Positions 33,819-43,064 of a DNA stretch of 64,000 nucleotides are shown one piece after another (the first letter of the stretch is position 1; each line of letters starts with the position of its first letter). Below the pieces are notes generated by a model. That model did no database searches. It had not been told where the DNA came from and was given only the letters and a program-made list of their open reading frames with translations. The translations under genes were made by a program, and so were the position numbers. Source of the DNA: Actinoalloteichus_B caeruleus (lineage in GTDB: Bacteria; Actinomycetota; Actinomycetes; Mycobacteriales; Pseudonocardiaceae); the NCBI RefSeq assembly GCF_000718005.1, contig NZ_JODV01000001.1; one strand, given 5' to 3'.

Positions 33819-35615
33819 TCAGGAAGTGACCTCCCACTCCGCAGCGTTCCAGGTCACACCGTCGGAGCCCTGGTAGGTGACGTGGTCCACGTTCTCGGCG
33901 TAGGCCCAGGCGTCGGGCACCTGGAAGAGCGGGATGGACAGGACGTCCTCCGCGTAGGCCTTGTCGGCCGCGGACAGCGCGGCGTTCCGCTCGTCCTCGT
34001 CCAGGCTGTTCTTCACGGTCTCGAACTGGTCGGTGGCCTCCTGGTTCTCCCAGCCGCTCCAGTTCTGGCCGCCGCCGATGCTGTACAGCGAGGCCTTGGA
34101 GGCCTTGTACGGGGTGCCGACCCAGGCGAACAGGGCCACGTCGTAGTCACCCTCGCTGACGCGGGTGTCCAGGAAGTTGTCGTCGGTGTCGTTGATGACC
34201 TCGATGCCGGCCTCGGCGCAGGTGCCCTGGATGAGGGCGACCGAGTCGGTGCGGCGGTCCAGCGCGGTGTGGCTGATGGTCAGCGAGGCGCGCTCGCCGT
34301 CCTTCTCGTAGACGCCGTCCGAACCCTGGGTCCAGCCGCCCTCCTCGAGGATCTCCTTGGCGGCGTCGGCGCCCTGGCCGGTGATGTCGCTGTAGAGGTC
34401 CTCGTAGCCGGGCTCCTCGGGCAGGAACAGCAGGCTGCCCAGCGGGGCGGCCTCCGGGTCGACGCTCTTCAGCAGCTTGTCGACCAGTTCCTCGCGGTCG
34501 ACGCAGGCCGCGAAGGCCTGGCGCAGGGCGAGGTCCTGGAACTTCTCCCTGGCGAGGTTGATGTCGAGGTGCTCGAAGGTCAGACCGGCCTTCGCCTCGT
34601 AGGTGACGCCCTGCGAGGTCAGCGCCTGGAGCTGCTCGGCGGTCTCGCTGTTGGCCTGCGGCGCGATGACGTGCACCTGCTGGTCCTGGAGCGCGGTCAC
34701 CTGGGCGTTGGCGTCGGCGATGTTCTGCAGGGTGATGCTGTCGGGCCCGCCGGGGTTGCCGATCCACTCCGGGTTGCGCACCACGGTGACCGAGGTGCCC
34801 TGCTGCCAGCTGTCGAACATGTACGGGCCGGAGGAGGGCATCAGGTCCGGGTTGAACCCGTTCCAGCCCTCGTTCCAGAACTCGGCGGCCGCGTCCAGCT
34901 CCTCCTGGGGGCTGTCGGCGCTGAGCTCCAGGACGTCCTCGATGCCGGTCTCCTGCTCGAGGATGTGCGACGGCAGGATCGCCTTGCTGCCGAACAGCCC
35001 GGTCCAGTCGGCGTAGGTCTCGGAGAACTCGCCGACGAAGGTACGGTCGTCCTCGCAGCTGCCGGTCATGATGTCGTAACCGGTGGTGGAGGCCGGGGCG
35101 AACAGCTCACCGCCGTCCTCGGTGGTGGCCAGCCTGCTCTTGGAGAACCAGGACAGGTAGAAGTCGCTGCAGTCCCAGGGCTCACCGTCGGACCAGGTGA
35201 CGCCCTCGCGGATCTTCCACTCGACGACCTGCGGGTCCTCGCTGGTGACCTCCGCCGATTCCATCACGTCGGCGTTGAGCAGGATCTCCATCGTGTCGGT
35301 GACGACGAACGGCTCGGAGATCATCGTGTTCAACACGAGGGTGTTGTTGAAGTTGTTGGCACTGCGCGCGCCGTTGTTGTACGCCGTGTAGGCCGCGTCG
35401 TGGGTGACGGTGACGGTGCCGCCCTGCTCGACCTCCGGCACGTTGTAGGTGCCGTCGCCGTTGTTGCCCTTCCCACCGGTCGCGCTGGAGTCGTTGAGGC
35501 CGCCCCCGCCACCGCCGTTGTTGTCGCTGTCGCCGCCTCCGCCGCCGCAGGCGCTCAGCACGAGCGCGGCGCTCATCGTCACCGCGACCGCGGCGACAGA
35601 CCTCGTTCTCCTCAT
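33819..35615 (-). CDS. dppA: Oligopeptide-binding lipoprotein (SBP family 5)
   Basis: The 598-residue protein has a signal peptide with lipobox LSAC (acylated Cys23), a Gly/Asn/Asp-rich linker and a family-5 solute-binding fold. It should capture peptides outside the membrane for DppBCDF. The peptide range cannot be read from sequence. The start has TAGGAGGG upstream. This is the first gene of the operon. The transporter sits between mshB and lpqW, which lie much closer together in M. tuberculosis, so the block is a lineage-specific insertion. Confidence 0.92.
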   Translation of the reverse strand: MRRTRSVAAVAVTMSAALVLSACGGGGGDSDNNGGGGGGLNDSSATGGKGNNGDGTYNVPEVEQGGTVTVTHDAAYTAYNNGARSANNFNNTLVLNTMISEPFVVTDTMEILLNADVMESAEVTSEDPQVVEWKIREGVTWSDGEPWDCSDFYLSWFSKSRLATTEDGGELFAPASTTGYDIMTGSCEDDRTFVGEFSETYADWTGLFGSKAILPSHILEQETGIEDVLELSADSPQEELDAAAEFWNEGWNGFNPDLMPSSGPYMFDSWQQGTSVTVVRNPEWIGNPGGPDSITLQNIADANAQVTALQDQQVHVIAPQANSETAEQLQALTSQGVTYEAKAGLTFEHLDINLAREKFQDLALRQAFAACVDREELVDKLLKSVDPEAAPLGSLLFLPEEPGYEDLYSDITGQGADAAKEILEEGGWTQGSDGVYEKDGERASLTISHTALDRRTDSVALIQGTCAEAGIEVINDTDDNFLDTRVSEGDYDVALFAWVGTPYKASKASLYSIGGGQNWSGWENQEATDQFETVKNSLDEDERNAALSAADKAYAEDVLSIPLFQVPDAWAYAENVDHVTYQGSDGVTWNAAEWEVTS

Positions 35616-35956
35616 TGGTGTGCCCTCCTAGCACTGGGTCAGCGGACCGCAACCAACGGTCATGACCCGAACCACCCATCAGCGGCCCAACCCGGAAGCC
35701 GGTTCGCCATTGGCGGAACGGTAAGAACTGCGACAGGTGGCGGTCACCTGGGAACACTGGATCGTGACCAAAAGGTGACTCCTCGCACGCGGAGGGTTAT
35801 CGTCCACTAACCGAACGGACACGTCCGTTTTTTGAACACTATTGCCCTGGTGTTACGGGCGTGTTCTTCTCACCGCCCGATCCCAATTCCGCGCCCGGTT
35901 TCCCCCGACCCCCGGGGCGCGCGGCGAACGGGTTCCCGAGGCGGAGGCGAACTCCG
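35616..35956. other. Intergenic region dppA / lpqW
   Basis: Carries the dppA ribosome-binding site and presumably its promoter. It also has an A+T-richer patch (about 35750-35850) with the dyad at 35814-35833. No gene is supported. Confidence 0.55.
35814..35833 (+). terminator. Intrinsic-terminator-like dyad facing plus strand
   Basis: AACGGAC-AC-GTCCGTT is followed directly by four more T residues on the plus strand. That is a textbook intrinsic terminator, but no plus-strand gene ends here. On the minus strand it could act as a weaker lpqW terminator or as a protein-binding dyad upstream of dppA. Confidence 0.5.
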
Positions 35957-37711
35957 TCAGGCCCCGACCCGTCTCCAGTGGAGGGCGCTGGAGAACGGCC
36001 CGAGGAACGGTCTGGTGTGCGCCAGCCCGTCGAGCTCCTCGGTGGCGACCACCGTCTCGGCCAGTTGGAAGAGCGGGAGCGTGACCGCCCGCTGCCAGAG
36101 CGCGCCCTCGAGCTCGGCCTCGACCTCGGACAGCGGGGTACCCCCGGTCAGGACCGAGTCGATGACGGGTTGGAGCTGGGGATCGCAGAAGCCCGCCGGG
36201 TTGCCGGGGAGCACCGGGGCGCCGTCCACCGCGGCCGGCACGCAGCCGAACCAGGAGGCCAGTTCCGTGGCGACGTCGCCGCCGGTCGGGCGGGGCACCA
36301 CCGCGACGTCCACGATCGGCCGGTTCTCGCCCTCGCCACCGGCCGTGCCGGCGCTCGCGCCGCCGCCCTGCTGCCCGCTCATCAACATCTGGTACAGCTC
36401 GTCGGCGGGCGGGGTGACCAGGCTGGTCTCCACCCCGAGGTCCCGCAGCTGGCGTGCCACGTGCCCGGCCAAGGAGGTGTACGGCTCCTGCTCCCTCGGC
36501 GCCGCGACCACCAGCTCGAAGGGAACGCCGTTGCGCAGCCACTGCCCGTCGACCAGGGCGTACCCGGCCTCGGACAGTTGCTCGACGAGCAGGTCGGGAT
36601 CGCCGCTGCCCAGCACCGAGTCCTCGGGGAGGGTCGACGCGAACGCCGGGTCGACCGGGGACCGCAGCTGCGCGTCGGCGCGCAGGTCGGCGGAGGGACC
36701 GCTGCGGGCTCCGGCGGCGATGAGGAAGTCGCGGTCGAGCGAGGCGGCCACCGCCCGCCGCACCCGTTGGTCGCTCAGCTGTGGGCTCGCCGGCCGGAAC
36801 AGCACCTCCACCCGGTGGGACCGGGGCACCGTCCACCGGTCCAGCGGTGTCCCGATGCCGGCGAGCAGGCCGGTGGCGATGGCGTCGGCCCGCAGCATGG
36901 CCGCCTGGTTGTCGTCACTGTCCAGCGCGGACGCCAGACCGCTGTGCGAGGCCTCCCGGAACACGATGCGGTCCAGCGACGCCGGGTTGTACCAGTACTT
37001 GTCGTTGCGCTCCAGAATGAGTTCACCGCGTTCCAGGTCCATCACGTTGACCGTGAACGCGTTTCCCGAAACCGGAAACGTGTTCGAGAACGCCCCGGTC
37101 CACCCGCCGGGAGCATCCTTGAGCAGGTGTGCCGGCAACAGATCGGAGAAAAGCGAACGCCACGCCGGGTACGGTTCGGAGAAGGTGACCTCGACGACCT
37201 TTCCACCATTCCGCGAAGTGATTTCGTCGATCAACCGGTAACCGGCCGAGTCCACCACTCCCGGTTCGGCGCGCATCCGCTGCCACAGGTAGTCGAAGTC
37301 CTCGGCGGCGATCGGAGCCCCGTCCGACCAGGACGCGTCCTGCCGGAGGACGTAGCGGACGGTGAACGGTTCGGCGTCCACCACCCGCGCCGAGGTGGCC
37401 ACCGACCGGTCGAGCCGGGGATCCCCGCCGGGTCCCGGCCGGAACACCGAGGGCAGCAGCAGGCTGGCGAGCACGGTGGTGGTGGCGGAGAGATCGGAGA
37501 GCAGGTGCGGGTTGAAACCACCGGACAGCTCGTCGACGCCCACCACGACCTCGTTGGGCACCGGGTCGCTGGGCACCTGGTCGGTGTGCGTGGGATCGAC
37601 GAGCGGGGGCGGTGGGGTGTTGGTGCACGCCGCGACGAGGACGACTGTCACCAGCGCCGAGAGGAGCGCGCTGACCCGGCACCGCGACCGGTGCGGCGCT
37701 GACCCGGCCAT
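35957..37711 (-). CDS. lpqW: LpqW-like lipoprotein (SBP family 5 fold)
   Basis: The 584-residue protein has a signal peptide with a lipobox ending at Cys29 (LVAAC) and a family-5 solute-binding fold. It lies next to typA, as lpqW (Rv1166) does next to typA (Rv1165). In mycobacteria LpqW directs phosphatidylinositol mannosides toward lipoarabinomannan synthesis through PimE. pimE is also in this window at 57.4 kb, which makes the assignment coherent. ATG 37711 has GAGGAG upstream. A peptide-binding role cannot be excluded, since a real peptide transporter operon is adjacent. Confidence 0.83.
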   Translation of the reverse strand: MAGSAPHRSRCRVSALLSALVTVVLVAACTNTPPPPLVDPTHTDQVPSDPVPNEVVVGVDELSGGFNPHLLSDLSATTTVLASLLLPSVFRPGPGGDPRLDRSVATSARVVDAEPFTVRYVLRQDASWSDGAPIAAEDFDYLWQRMRAEPGVVDSAGYRLIDEITSRNGGKVVEVTFSEPYPAWRSLFSDLLPAHLLKDAPGGWTGAFSNTFPVSGNAFTVNVMDLERGELILERNDKYWYNPASLDRIVFREASHSGLASALDSDDNQAAMLRADAIATGLLAGIGTPLDRWTVPRSHRVEVLFRPASPQLSDQRVRRAVAASLDRDFLIAAGARSGPSADLRADAQLRSPVDPAFASTLPEDSVLGSGDPDLLVEQLSEAGYALVDGQWLRNGVPFELVVAAPREQEPYTSLAGHVARQLRDLGVETSLVTPPADELYQMLMSGQQGGGASAGTAGGEGENRPIVDVAVVPRPTGGDVATELASWFGCVPAAVDGAPVLPGNPAGFCDPQLQPVIDSVLTGGTPLSEVEAELEGALWQRAVTLPLFQLAETVVATEELDGLAHTRPFLGPFSSALHWRRVGA

Positions 37712-37921
37712 CGAGCTCTCCTCTGGTTCTGCGCTGGTCGACAGTGGCACCGACGGGTGACCGGTACCTGTCCGCTGACCGCCAGCGGTGGACGCGGGTC
37801 AGGGGTCGGGCGCACGACGGCAGCCCGAGCGTAGCGGTGACCGTATCCGGCGTGGTGTGTTCTCCCGGTTGCGTCCACGGCCACGCCGCGCCGGTCCGCC
37901 CTTCCGGGGCCGGACGCACGG

Positions 37922-37952
37922 GGTCGGCGGCCCCGCTGGGGGACCGCCGACC
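37922..37952 (-). terminator. Terminator of typA
   Basis: GGTCGGCGG and CCGCCGACC flank a 13-nt loop that itself has CCCC/GGGG; it lies 15 nt past the typA stop. Confidence 0.65.
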
Positions 37953-37966
37953 GCCGGGTGGTGCGC

Positions 37967-39868
37967 TCAGCCTCGGGTCTTGGCGCGGGCCCGCTCCCTG
38001 GCCCGCTGCGTGGAGTCCAGCACGGTCTTGCGGACCCGGACCACGTCCGGGGCGACCTCGACGCACTCGTCGGCGGAGCAGAACTCCAGGGCCTCCTCCA
38101 GACCGAGCTTGCGGGGTCGGGCCAGCCGCTCCAGCTCGTCACCCGTGGAGGACCGCATGTTGGTCAGCTTCTTCTCCCGGCACACGTTGACGTCGAGGTC
38201 CTCGGCGCGCGGGTTCTCCCCCACGACCATGCCCTCGTACACGGCCGCGCCTGGCTCGACGAAGAAGGTGCCCCGGTCGGCCAGCTGGATCATCGCGTAG
38301 CTGGTGACCGCTCCCGTGCGGTCGGCGACCAGCGAACCGCTGTGCCGGGTGCGGAGCTCGCCGGCCCAGGGCTCGTAACCGACGAAGACGTGGTTGGCGA
38401 TGCCGGTGCCCCGGGTCTCGGTGAGGAACTCGGTGCGGAAGCCGATGAGCCCTCGGGCCGGGACGATGTAGTCGATCTTGATGCGGCCGGAACCGTCGTG
38501 GTCGCCCATCTGCTCCATGGTGCCCTTGCGGTTGGCCATGAGCTGCGTCAACGCCCCGAGGTGCTCCTCGGGGATGTCGACGGTGAGCCGCTCGAACGGC
38601 TCGCACAGCTTGCCGTCGACGGTCTTGGTGACCACCTGCGGCTTGCCGACGGTCAGCTCGAAGCCCTCCCGCCGCATCTGCTCGACGAGGATGGCCAGGG
38701 CCAGCTCGCCACGGCCCTGCACCTCCCACACGTCGGGACGCTCGGTGGGCAGCACCCGCACGCTGACGTTGCCGATCAGCTCCGCGTCCAGCCGGCCCTT
38801 GACCAGCCTCGCGGTGAGCTTGCCACCGCCGTTGCGCCCGGCCATCGGGGAACTGTTCACCCCGATCGTCATGGAGATCGCCGGCTCGTCGACGGTGATC
38901 CTCGGCAGCGGCTCGGGGTTCTCGGCGTCGGCGAGGGTGTCGCCGATGGTGATGTCGGGGATGCCGGCGATGGCGACGAGGTCGCCAGCGGCGGCCTGCT
39001 CGGCGGGGACCCGGTCCAGCGCCTCCGCGAGGAAGAGCTCGGCGACCCGCACCTTCTGGGTCGAGCCGTCCTCCCGGCACCACGCCACCGTCTCCCCCTT
39101 GGAGATGCGGCCGGCGTGCACCCGGCACAGCGCCAGCCGCCCGAGGAAGGCCGAGGCGTCGAGGTTCGTCACGAGGGCCCGCAGCGGGGCCTCCGGGTCA
39201 CCGGTGGGCGCGGGCACGTGGTTGAGCAGGATCTCGAACAGCGGGTCGAGGTTCTCGCTGTCGGGCAGCGCGCCATCGGCCGGCTGCTCCAGGCTGGCGC
39301 GGCCGGCCCGGGCGGAGGCGTAGATGACCGGCAGGTCGAGGACCGAGTCGTCGGCACCGACCTCGGCGGCCAGGTCCAGCAGCAGGTCGTGGGTCTCCTC
39401 GACGACCTCGGCGATCCGGCTGTCCGGCCGGTCGACCTTGTTGACGACGAGCACGACCGGCAGGCCGGCGGCGAGGGTCTTGCGGAGCACGAACCGGGTC
39501 TGCGGCAACGGCCCCTCACTGGCGTCGACCAGCAGCACGACCCCGTCGACCATCGACAGGCCGCGCTCGACCTCGCCACCGAAGTCGGCGTGGCCCGGGG
39601 TGTCGACGACGTTGATGGTGACCGCGCCGTCCGGGGTCTCCCGGCGGATGGCCGTGTTCTTGGCCAGGATGGTGATGCCCTTCTCCCGTTCCAGCTCACC
39701 GGAGTCCATGACCCGGTCGACCGGTTCGGAGCGGGCGGAGAAGGCCCCCGACTGGCGCAGCATGGCGTCCACCAGGGTGGTCTTGCCGTGGTCGACGTGC
39801 GCGACGATCGCGATGTTGCGCAGGTCTGTCCTGGTGAGCTCACCGGCGACGGCACTGGGAGCAGGCAC
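37967..39868 (-). CDS. typA: Translational GTPase TypA/BipA
   Basis: The 633-residue protein has the GTPase motifs AHVDHGKTTL, DTPGHADFGGE and NKVDRPD, then EF-G-like domains II, III and V and the BipA C-terminal domain. It binds the ribosome under stress and in ribosome assembly. GTG 39868 has AGGAGT upstream and gives the usual family length; the frame upstream of it has no similarity. The synteny with lpqW supports orthology to Rv1165. Confidence 0.95.
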   Translation of the reverse strand: MPAPSAVAGELTRTDLRNIAIVAHVDHGKTTLVDAMLRQSGAFSARSEPVDRVMDSGELEREKGITILAKNTAIRRETPDGAVTINVVDTPGHADFGGEVERGLSMVDGVVLLVDASEGPLPQTRFVLRKTLAAGLPVVLVVNKVDRPDSRIAEVVEETHDLLLDLAAEVGADDSVLDLPVIYASARAGRASLEQPADGALPDSENLDPLFEILLNHVPAPTGDPEAPLRALVTNLDASAFLGRLALCRVHAGRISKGETVAWCREDGSTQKVRVAELFLAEALDRVPAEQAAAGDLVAIAGIPDITIGDTLADAENPEPLPRITVDEPAISMTIGVNSSPMAGRNGGGKLTARLVKGRLDAELIGNVSVRVLPTERPDVWEVQGRGELALAILVEQMRREGFELTVGKPQVVTKTVDGKLCEPFERLTVDIPEEHLGALTQLMANRKGTMEQMGDHDGSGRIKIDYIVPARGLIGFRTEFLTETRGTGIANHVFVGYEPWAGELRTRHSGSLVADRTGAVTSYAMIQLADRGTFFVEPGAAVYEGMVVGENPRAEDLDVNVCREKKLTNMRSSTGDELERLARPRKLGLEEALEFCSADECVEVAPDVVRVRKTVLDSTQRARERARAKTRG

Positions 39869-39976
39869 GCGAAGACTCCTGACGATGTTGGTGGAGGAAG
39901 AGGACCGCCGGCGGACCCGCACGCGCGGCCTGATCCAGTCTAGTGCACGTGAAGTGGCCGAACGCTGTCCGCTCGG

Positions 39977-40405
39977 TCACTGCGGGGGCGGCTGCTGGCC
40001 CGGCTGGTGGTACTGGTAGCCGGCGGGCGCGGCGGGCGCACCCCCGCTCGGGGGCCCGGCGGCGCCGCCGGGCTGGGCGGTGGGTGGAACCCCACCAGCG
40101 TAGTACGAGGACTGGGCGGGTGGCCGGGGCACGCCCGCCGACGCGGGCCGGAGGGCGATGGCGATGACCGCCATGAGCAGGCCGAACAGCCCGATTCCCA
40201 GGGCCCCGAGCAGCAAGGACTGGTCGGAATCGCACGAGAAGCTCAGATCGACGGCGTTCGGTTGACCCACCCGGCTCATCTGACTGCCACGGCACTGCAG
40301 AGGGGGCAGGCGGAAGGACTCCTCCATCCGCACGAAAACCATGATCAGCGACGCGAGTCCCGCCACGCCGGCCAGCACGAGGAGCGCGCCACGCAGGAAA
40401 GCCAT
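39977..40405 (-). CDS. Two-helix membrane protein with proline-rich tail
   Basis: This 142-residue protein has an N-terminal helix (about 7-26) and a loop with two cysteines. A second helix (about 66-86) and a cytoplasmic Pro/Gly/Gln-rich tail follow. No family is recognised. A TAGCCT element lies 6 nt before ATG 40405. Confidence 0.72.
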   Translation of the reverse strand: MAFLRGALLVLAGVAGLASLIMVFVRMEESFRLPPLQCRGSQMSRVGQPNAVDLSFSCDSDQSLLLGALGIGLFGLLMAVIAIALRPASAGVPRPPAQSSYYAGGVPPTAQPGGAAGPPSGGAPAAPAGYQYHQPGQQPPPQ

Positions 40406-40411
40406 TCCGGG

Positions 40412-40417
40412 AGGCTA
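40412..40417 (-). promoter_or_regulatory. -10 element of the small membrane-protein gene
   Basis: TAGCCT reads on the minus strand 6 nt before ATG 40405. Confidence 0.55.
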
Positions 40418-40667
40418 TCGGGGCGCTACTCACCGTCGTCGCCGTTCCGGCGGAGTGCGACGCGGCTCCAGTCGCGGGACGACCGGCGTGCCCGGTCGAG
40501 GACAGGCGCCCGGGAGCCCCGCCGGCGGCTGCCCGGCGCCCGACCGATCAGTCGTGAACTCCGCGCGGCAAGGGCCGCCGCCTACCGGAGACGCTGGTCA
40601 CCACCACCCGGCCACCCTCGGCTCCGCCCTGCCCCGGAGGGCCCTTCGGGCGGGGTTCCGAACGCGC

Positions 40668-40868
40668 TCAGCCCAGCTGGCCGGAGCGCACCGCGTCGAC
40701 GAAGGCGGCGAAAGCACCCCGTCCCACCACGATCGTGCCCCCACCACGGTTCTTCGTGTCCCGAATCCCCACCACCCCCAACTCCACCGACGACCCCACC
40801 TCGACACAGTTGGATTCGGCACCGGACCGGCTGCTCTTCCGCCAGCCGCTCAACCTTCCGCGCATCAT
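40668..40868 (-). CDS. DUF397 protein
   Basis: The 66-residue protein has the DUF397 pattern: WRKSSRSGAESNCVEV at the start, an IRDTKN segment and a C-terminal FAAFVDAVRSG. DUF397 genes accompany XRE/DUF5753 regulators in actinomycetes, including the whiJ and abaA loci of Streptomyces, and are thought to counteract the regulator. The start overlaps the XRE stop by 4 nt (ATGA) and GGAGGAG lies just before it; 40865 is an alternative start. Confidence 0.9.
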   Translation of the reverse strand: MMRGRLSGWRKSSRSGAESNCVEVGSSVELGVVGIRDTKNRGGGTIVVGRGAFAAFVDAVRSGQLG

Positions 40869-41710
40869 GTCTCCTCCATGGCGTGGCGCTTGGCGTAGCC
40901 CCTGACGAGTTGGACAGACCGCTCCTCGTCGAGGCTCGCACGACGCACAGTAGCTGTCGCTAGTTCGAAGGCAGCGATGTCCGCTTCCGAGAAGACCCAG
41001 ATACCGGACCGAAGGTGCTCCAGATGGACTGCCGGACGTCGGTTGTGCCCGGTAAGGATGACCCATCCACCGTTGAGGGCGACCGTTCCACCCACATCGA
41101 ACGGGAGTATCCGAACCGCAGCTCGTCCAGCTTCGGCGATGTCCGCGACGTGGTCGAGCTGCTCGGCCATCACAGCGTGCCCGCCAACTGGTCGCACCAG
41201 CACCGCTTCGTCAAGGAGGAACTCGCAGACCGCCTTGTCCAAGGCGGCCTTCCGGCGAATGCGAATGTTCACGCGTTCCTCGACAAGACCCGGGGCGGTG
41301 CCGGAGGACTCGAAGACAGCGGTGGCGTAAGCCCGCGTTTGGAGCAGGCCGGGAACCAAGAGCGGGCTGACATCTACGATGGCCTGCGCACTGCGTTCGA
41401 ACTGGATGAGCATCTCGAGCGCCTTGGGAAGGGCGGATCCCCGCGCGAGCCATGCCTGATCGTCGTCCGGGCGCATCATGTCGAGGATTCGTGCGCGTTC
41501 CTCGTCCGCGACACCCAAATGGGCCAGAGCGCCGAGGACGAAAGTGCGGGCGATGGCTGAGTGCCCGTTCTCGATACGGGACAAAGTGCTTTGATTGATC
41601 CCCAACAGGCCCGCGAACTCCCGTCCCGACATCCGCCGCGCGAGCCGGATCCTGCGGAGCTCGGAGCCCACCGCTTGAGCGACGGGTGTCCTGCCTTCGA
41701 TGCTACTCAC
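40865..41710 (-). CDS. XRE-family regulator with DUF5753 domain
   Basis: The 281-residue protein has an N-terminal Cro/C1-type helix-turn-helix (about 14-70, with GREFAGLLGINQSTLSRIENG) and a C-terminal DUF5753 ligand-binding domain (about 95-275). With the coupled DUF397 gene it forms the WhiJ-like pair typical of streptomycetes and relatives. Many copies exist per genome. They affect development and antibiotic production, and the signals are unknown. The GTG start lies 7 nt after TAGGTT. Copies of ACGCATCA flank that promoter. Confidence 0.9.
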   Translation of the reverse strand: MSSIEGRTPVAQAVGSELRRIRLARRMSGREFAGLLGINQSTLSRIENGHSAIARTFVLGALAHLGVADEERARILDMMRPDDDQAWLARGSALPKALEMLIQFERSAQAIVDVSPLLVPGLLQTRAYATAVFESSGTAPGLVEERVNIRIRRKAALDKAVCEFLLDEAVLVRPVGGHAVMAEQLDHVADIAEAGRAAVRILPFDVGGTVALNGGWVILTGHNRRPAVHLEHLRSGIWVFSEADIAAFELATATVRRASLDEERSVQLVRGYAKRHAMEET

Positions 41711-41820
41711 GCATCACAACCTAGCGCCCTACATCTGATGCGTACATCACTCGCACGGGTCATTGCACCCTTCCGATTGCGCCGGCATGCTTTCGGACAA
41801 GTGCGTTGCACGCATCAGAT
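41709..41820. repeat. ACGCATCA operator-like repeats at the XRE promoter
   Basis: ACGCATCA occurs at 41709-41716, inverted at 41736-41743 and direct again at 41810-41817. The last two extend to an 11-bp inverted match (ATCTGATGCGT at 41733-41743, ACGCATCAGAT at 41810-41820). One copy overlaps the GTG start and the others lie upstream. Confidence 0.6.
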
Positions 41821-42451
41821 CACAACAACTAATGCGAGCCGCATTCGACTCTTCCGACACGAAAGAAACGAGTCCCGGTCAATCACTTCAGCGGGCCCCC
41901 TTCCGCGTTGGCCCGCTAAGACGAGTAGGGGTCCGCATGATGACAGCACTCACCTTGCCCGGCCTCAGGCCGCTAGCAACAGAAGTCCCCACCTTGCACA
42001 CCTTCCTTCACGAGACGGGAAAGGTCTTCAACTGGGCGGCACGTTTCTCATCCTGTTCAGCCACCGTCCCGAGAGGAGATGTCGTTGAGCTGACTGCCGT
42101 ACGCGCCCGAAGTGGGGGCTTGTCGAGCCGACCGAGTCGCCCAGGCGTCTCGGATCGCCGGAACGTGGTTCTCCTCGCCGTCACATGCGGGCAGCTCCTC
42201 CAGGACGTTACCGACGAACGACAGAAGCCCCGGAGGTTGCTGCCAGGCCCGCGAGTACCCACGCTCGTTCTGATGTCGCCCGTGAGAACAAGGGGGAGTT
42301 TGTCCCCATGCGCCCCGTCCTCGCGGCTTCGCCGCAACCGGCGCTCCTGCCTGGCATCTCGAACGCACTCGTATAGCGCCATCCGGCTTGGTCATGCTCG
42401 CGGTACACGACGTGCCCGCCGCACAGGTCAACTCACGTTCGGCGACGAACG
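41711..42451. other. Low-G+C accessory intergenic stretch
   Basis: This 740-bp stretch is clearly poorer in G+C (near 52 percent at 41821-41880) than its surroundings and lacks third-position G+C bias in all frames. Besides the XRE operator repeats I see no supported gene. Open frames on both strands look like chance or decayed sequence. Confidence 0.55.
41718..41723 (-). promoter_or_regulatory. -10 element of the XRE gene
   Basis: TAGGTT reads on the minus strand 7 nt before GTG 41710. Confidence 0.55.
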
Positions 42452-42934
42452 GTGAACACGGACCTGTCGCCGCTGGACGAGGATCGTTTCCGCTGGTACC
42501 ACCGCGTGACCGGCTGGGACGTGGAACGGCGGTCGACCTCCACCTGCCAGGTCGAGCTGGATCACAGCCGCACCAGGGTCGTCCTGCGCCTGGGCTCCAC
42601 CAGGGCGGGAAGCATCGGGCTCGCACGTGACGAGGCCCGTCGACTGGCGACGGCGCTGCGCACGGGTACCGCGACGCGCCTCCCCGTCGCACACGAGATG
42701 AGCCCCCGCTGCTCCCTCGTCGTGACACCGGAGGAGGGCACTTCGGGGACGATGTGGCGCCTGCTCCCCGCCTCCGCCGGAGTCGCGGACTGGACGACCC
42801 GGTTCGACATCGACGCTGCTCAGCGGGTCGCGACCCTCCTCACGGAGGGAGTCGCTCTGTTGCGCCTCAGCACCCCCCACGCCCATTCGGCCGTGAGTAC
42901 CGCACCACCCGATCTCGACCGGCCGCGCCCCTGA
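42452..42934 (+). CDS. Unknown protein, first of a tandem related pair
   Basis: The roughly 160-residue protein has two similar halves. Each has beta-rich sequence and then a helix of the form L-x-x-x-E/D-A-x-R-L/V-A-x-x-L-x-x-G-T/V (about 52-70 and about 120-138). The next gene has the same layout. No family is recognised, and no catalytic motif, signal or membrane helix is visible. Third positions are G+C-rich, which supports real coding. The true start is uncertain because no ribosome-binding site precedes GTG 42452. Confidence 0.65.
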   Translation: MNTDLSPLDEDRFRWYHRVTGWDVERRSTSTCQVELDHSRTRVVLRLGSTRAGSIGLARDEARRLATALRTGTATRLPVAHEMSPRCSLVVTPEEGTSGTMWRLLPASAGVADWTTRFDIDAAQRVATLLTEGVALLRLSTPHAHSAVSTAPPDLDRPRP

Positions 42935-43064
42935 GGGTCGCGGCATCACAGGGCCACGGTCGCCACGAGCCCTGCGATCTCGCCTCCTCGCCTTCTCTCG
43001 GACCGCCCCGAAGTGGGCTTCTCCGCCGCCCCGCCCCTCCCTCCCGACAGCTCTGGAGATTCCG

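Noticed and set aside
32643..35810. Long plus-strand open frame of about 1055 codons across dppB and dppA
   Set aside because: It runs antisense through two clear transporter genes and has low-complexity Val/Gly/Asp-rich sequence without motifs.
41763..42455. Plus-strand frame in the low-G+C stretch upstream of the tandem unknown genes
   Set aside because: No third-position bias, no ribosome-binding site and no family similarity.
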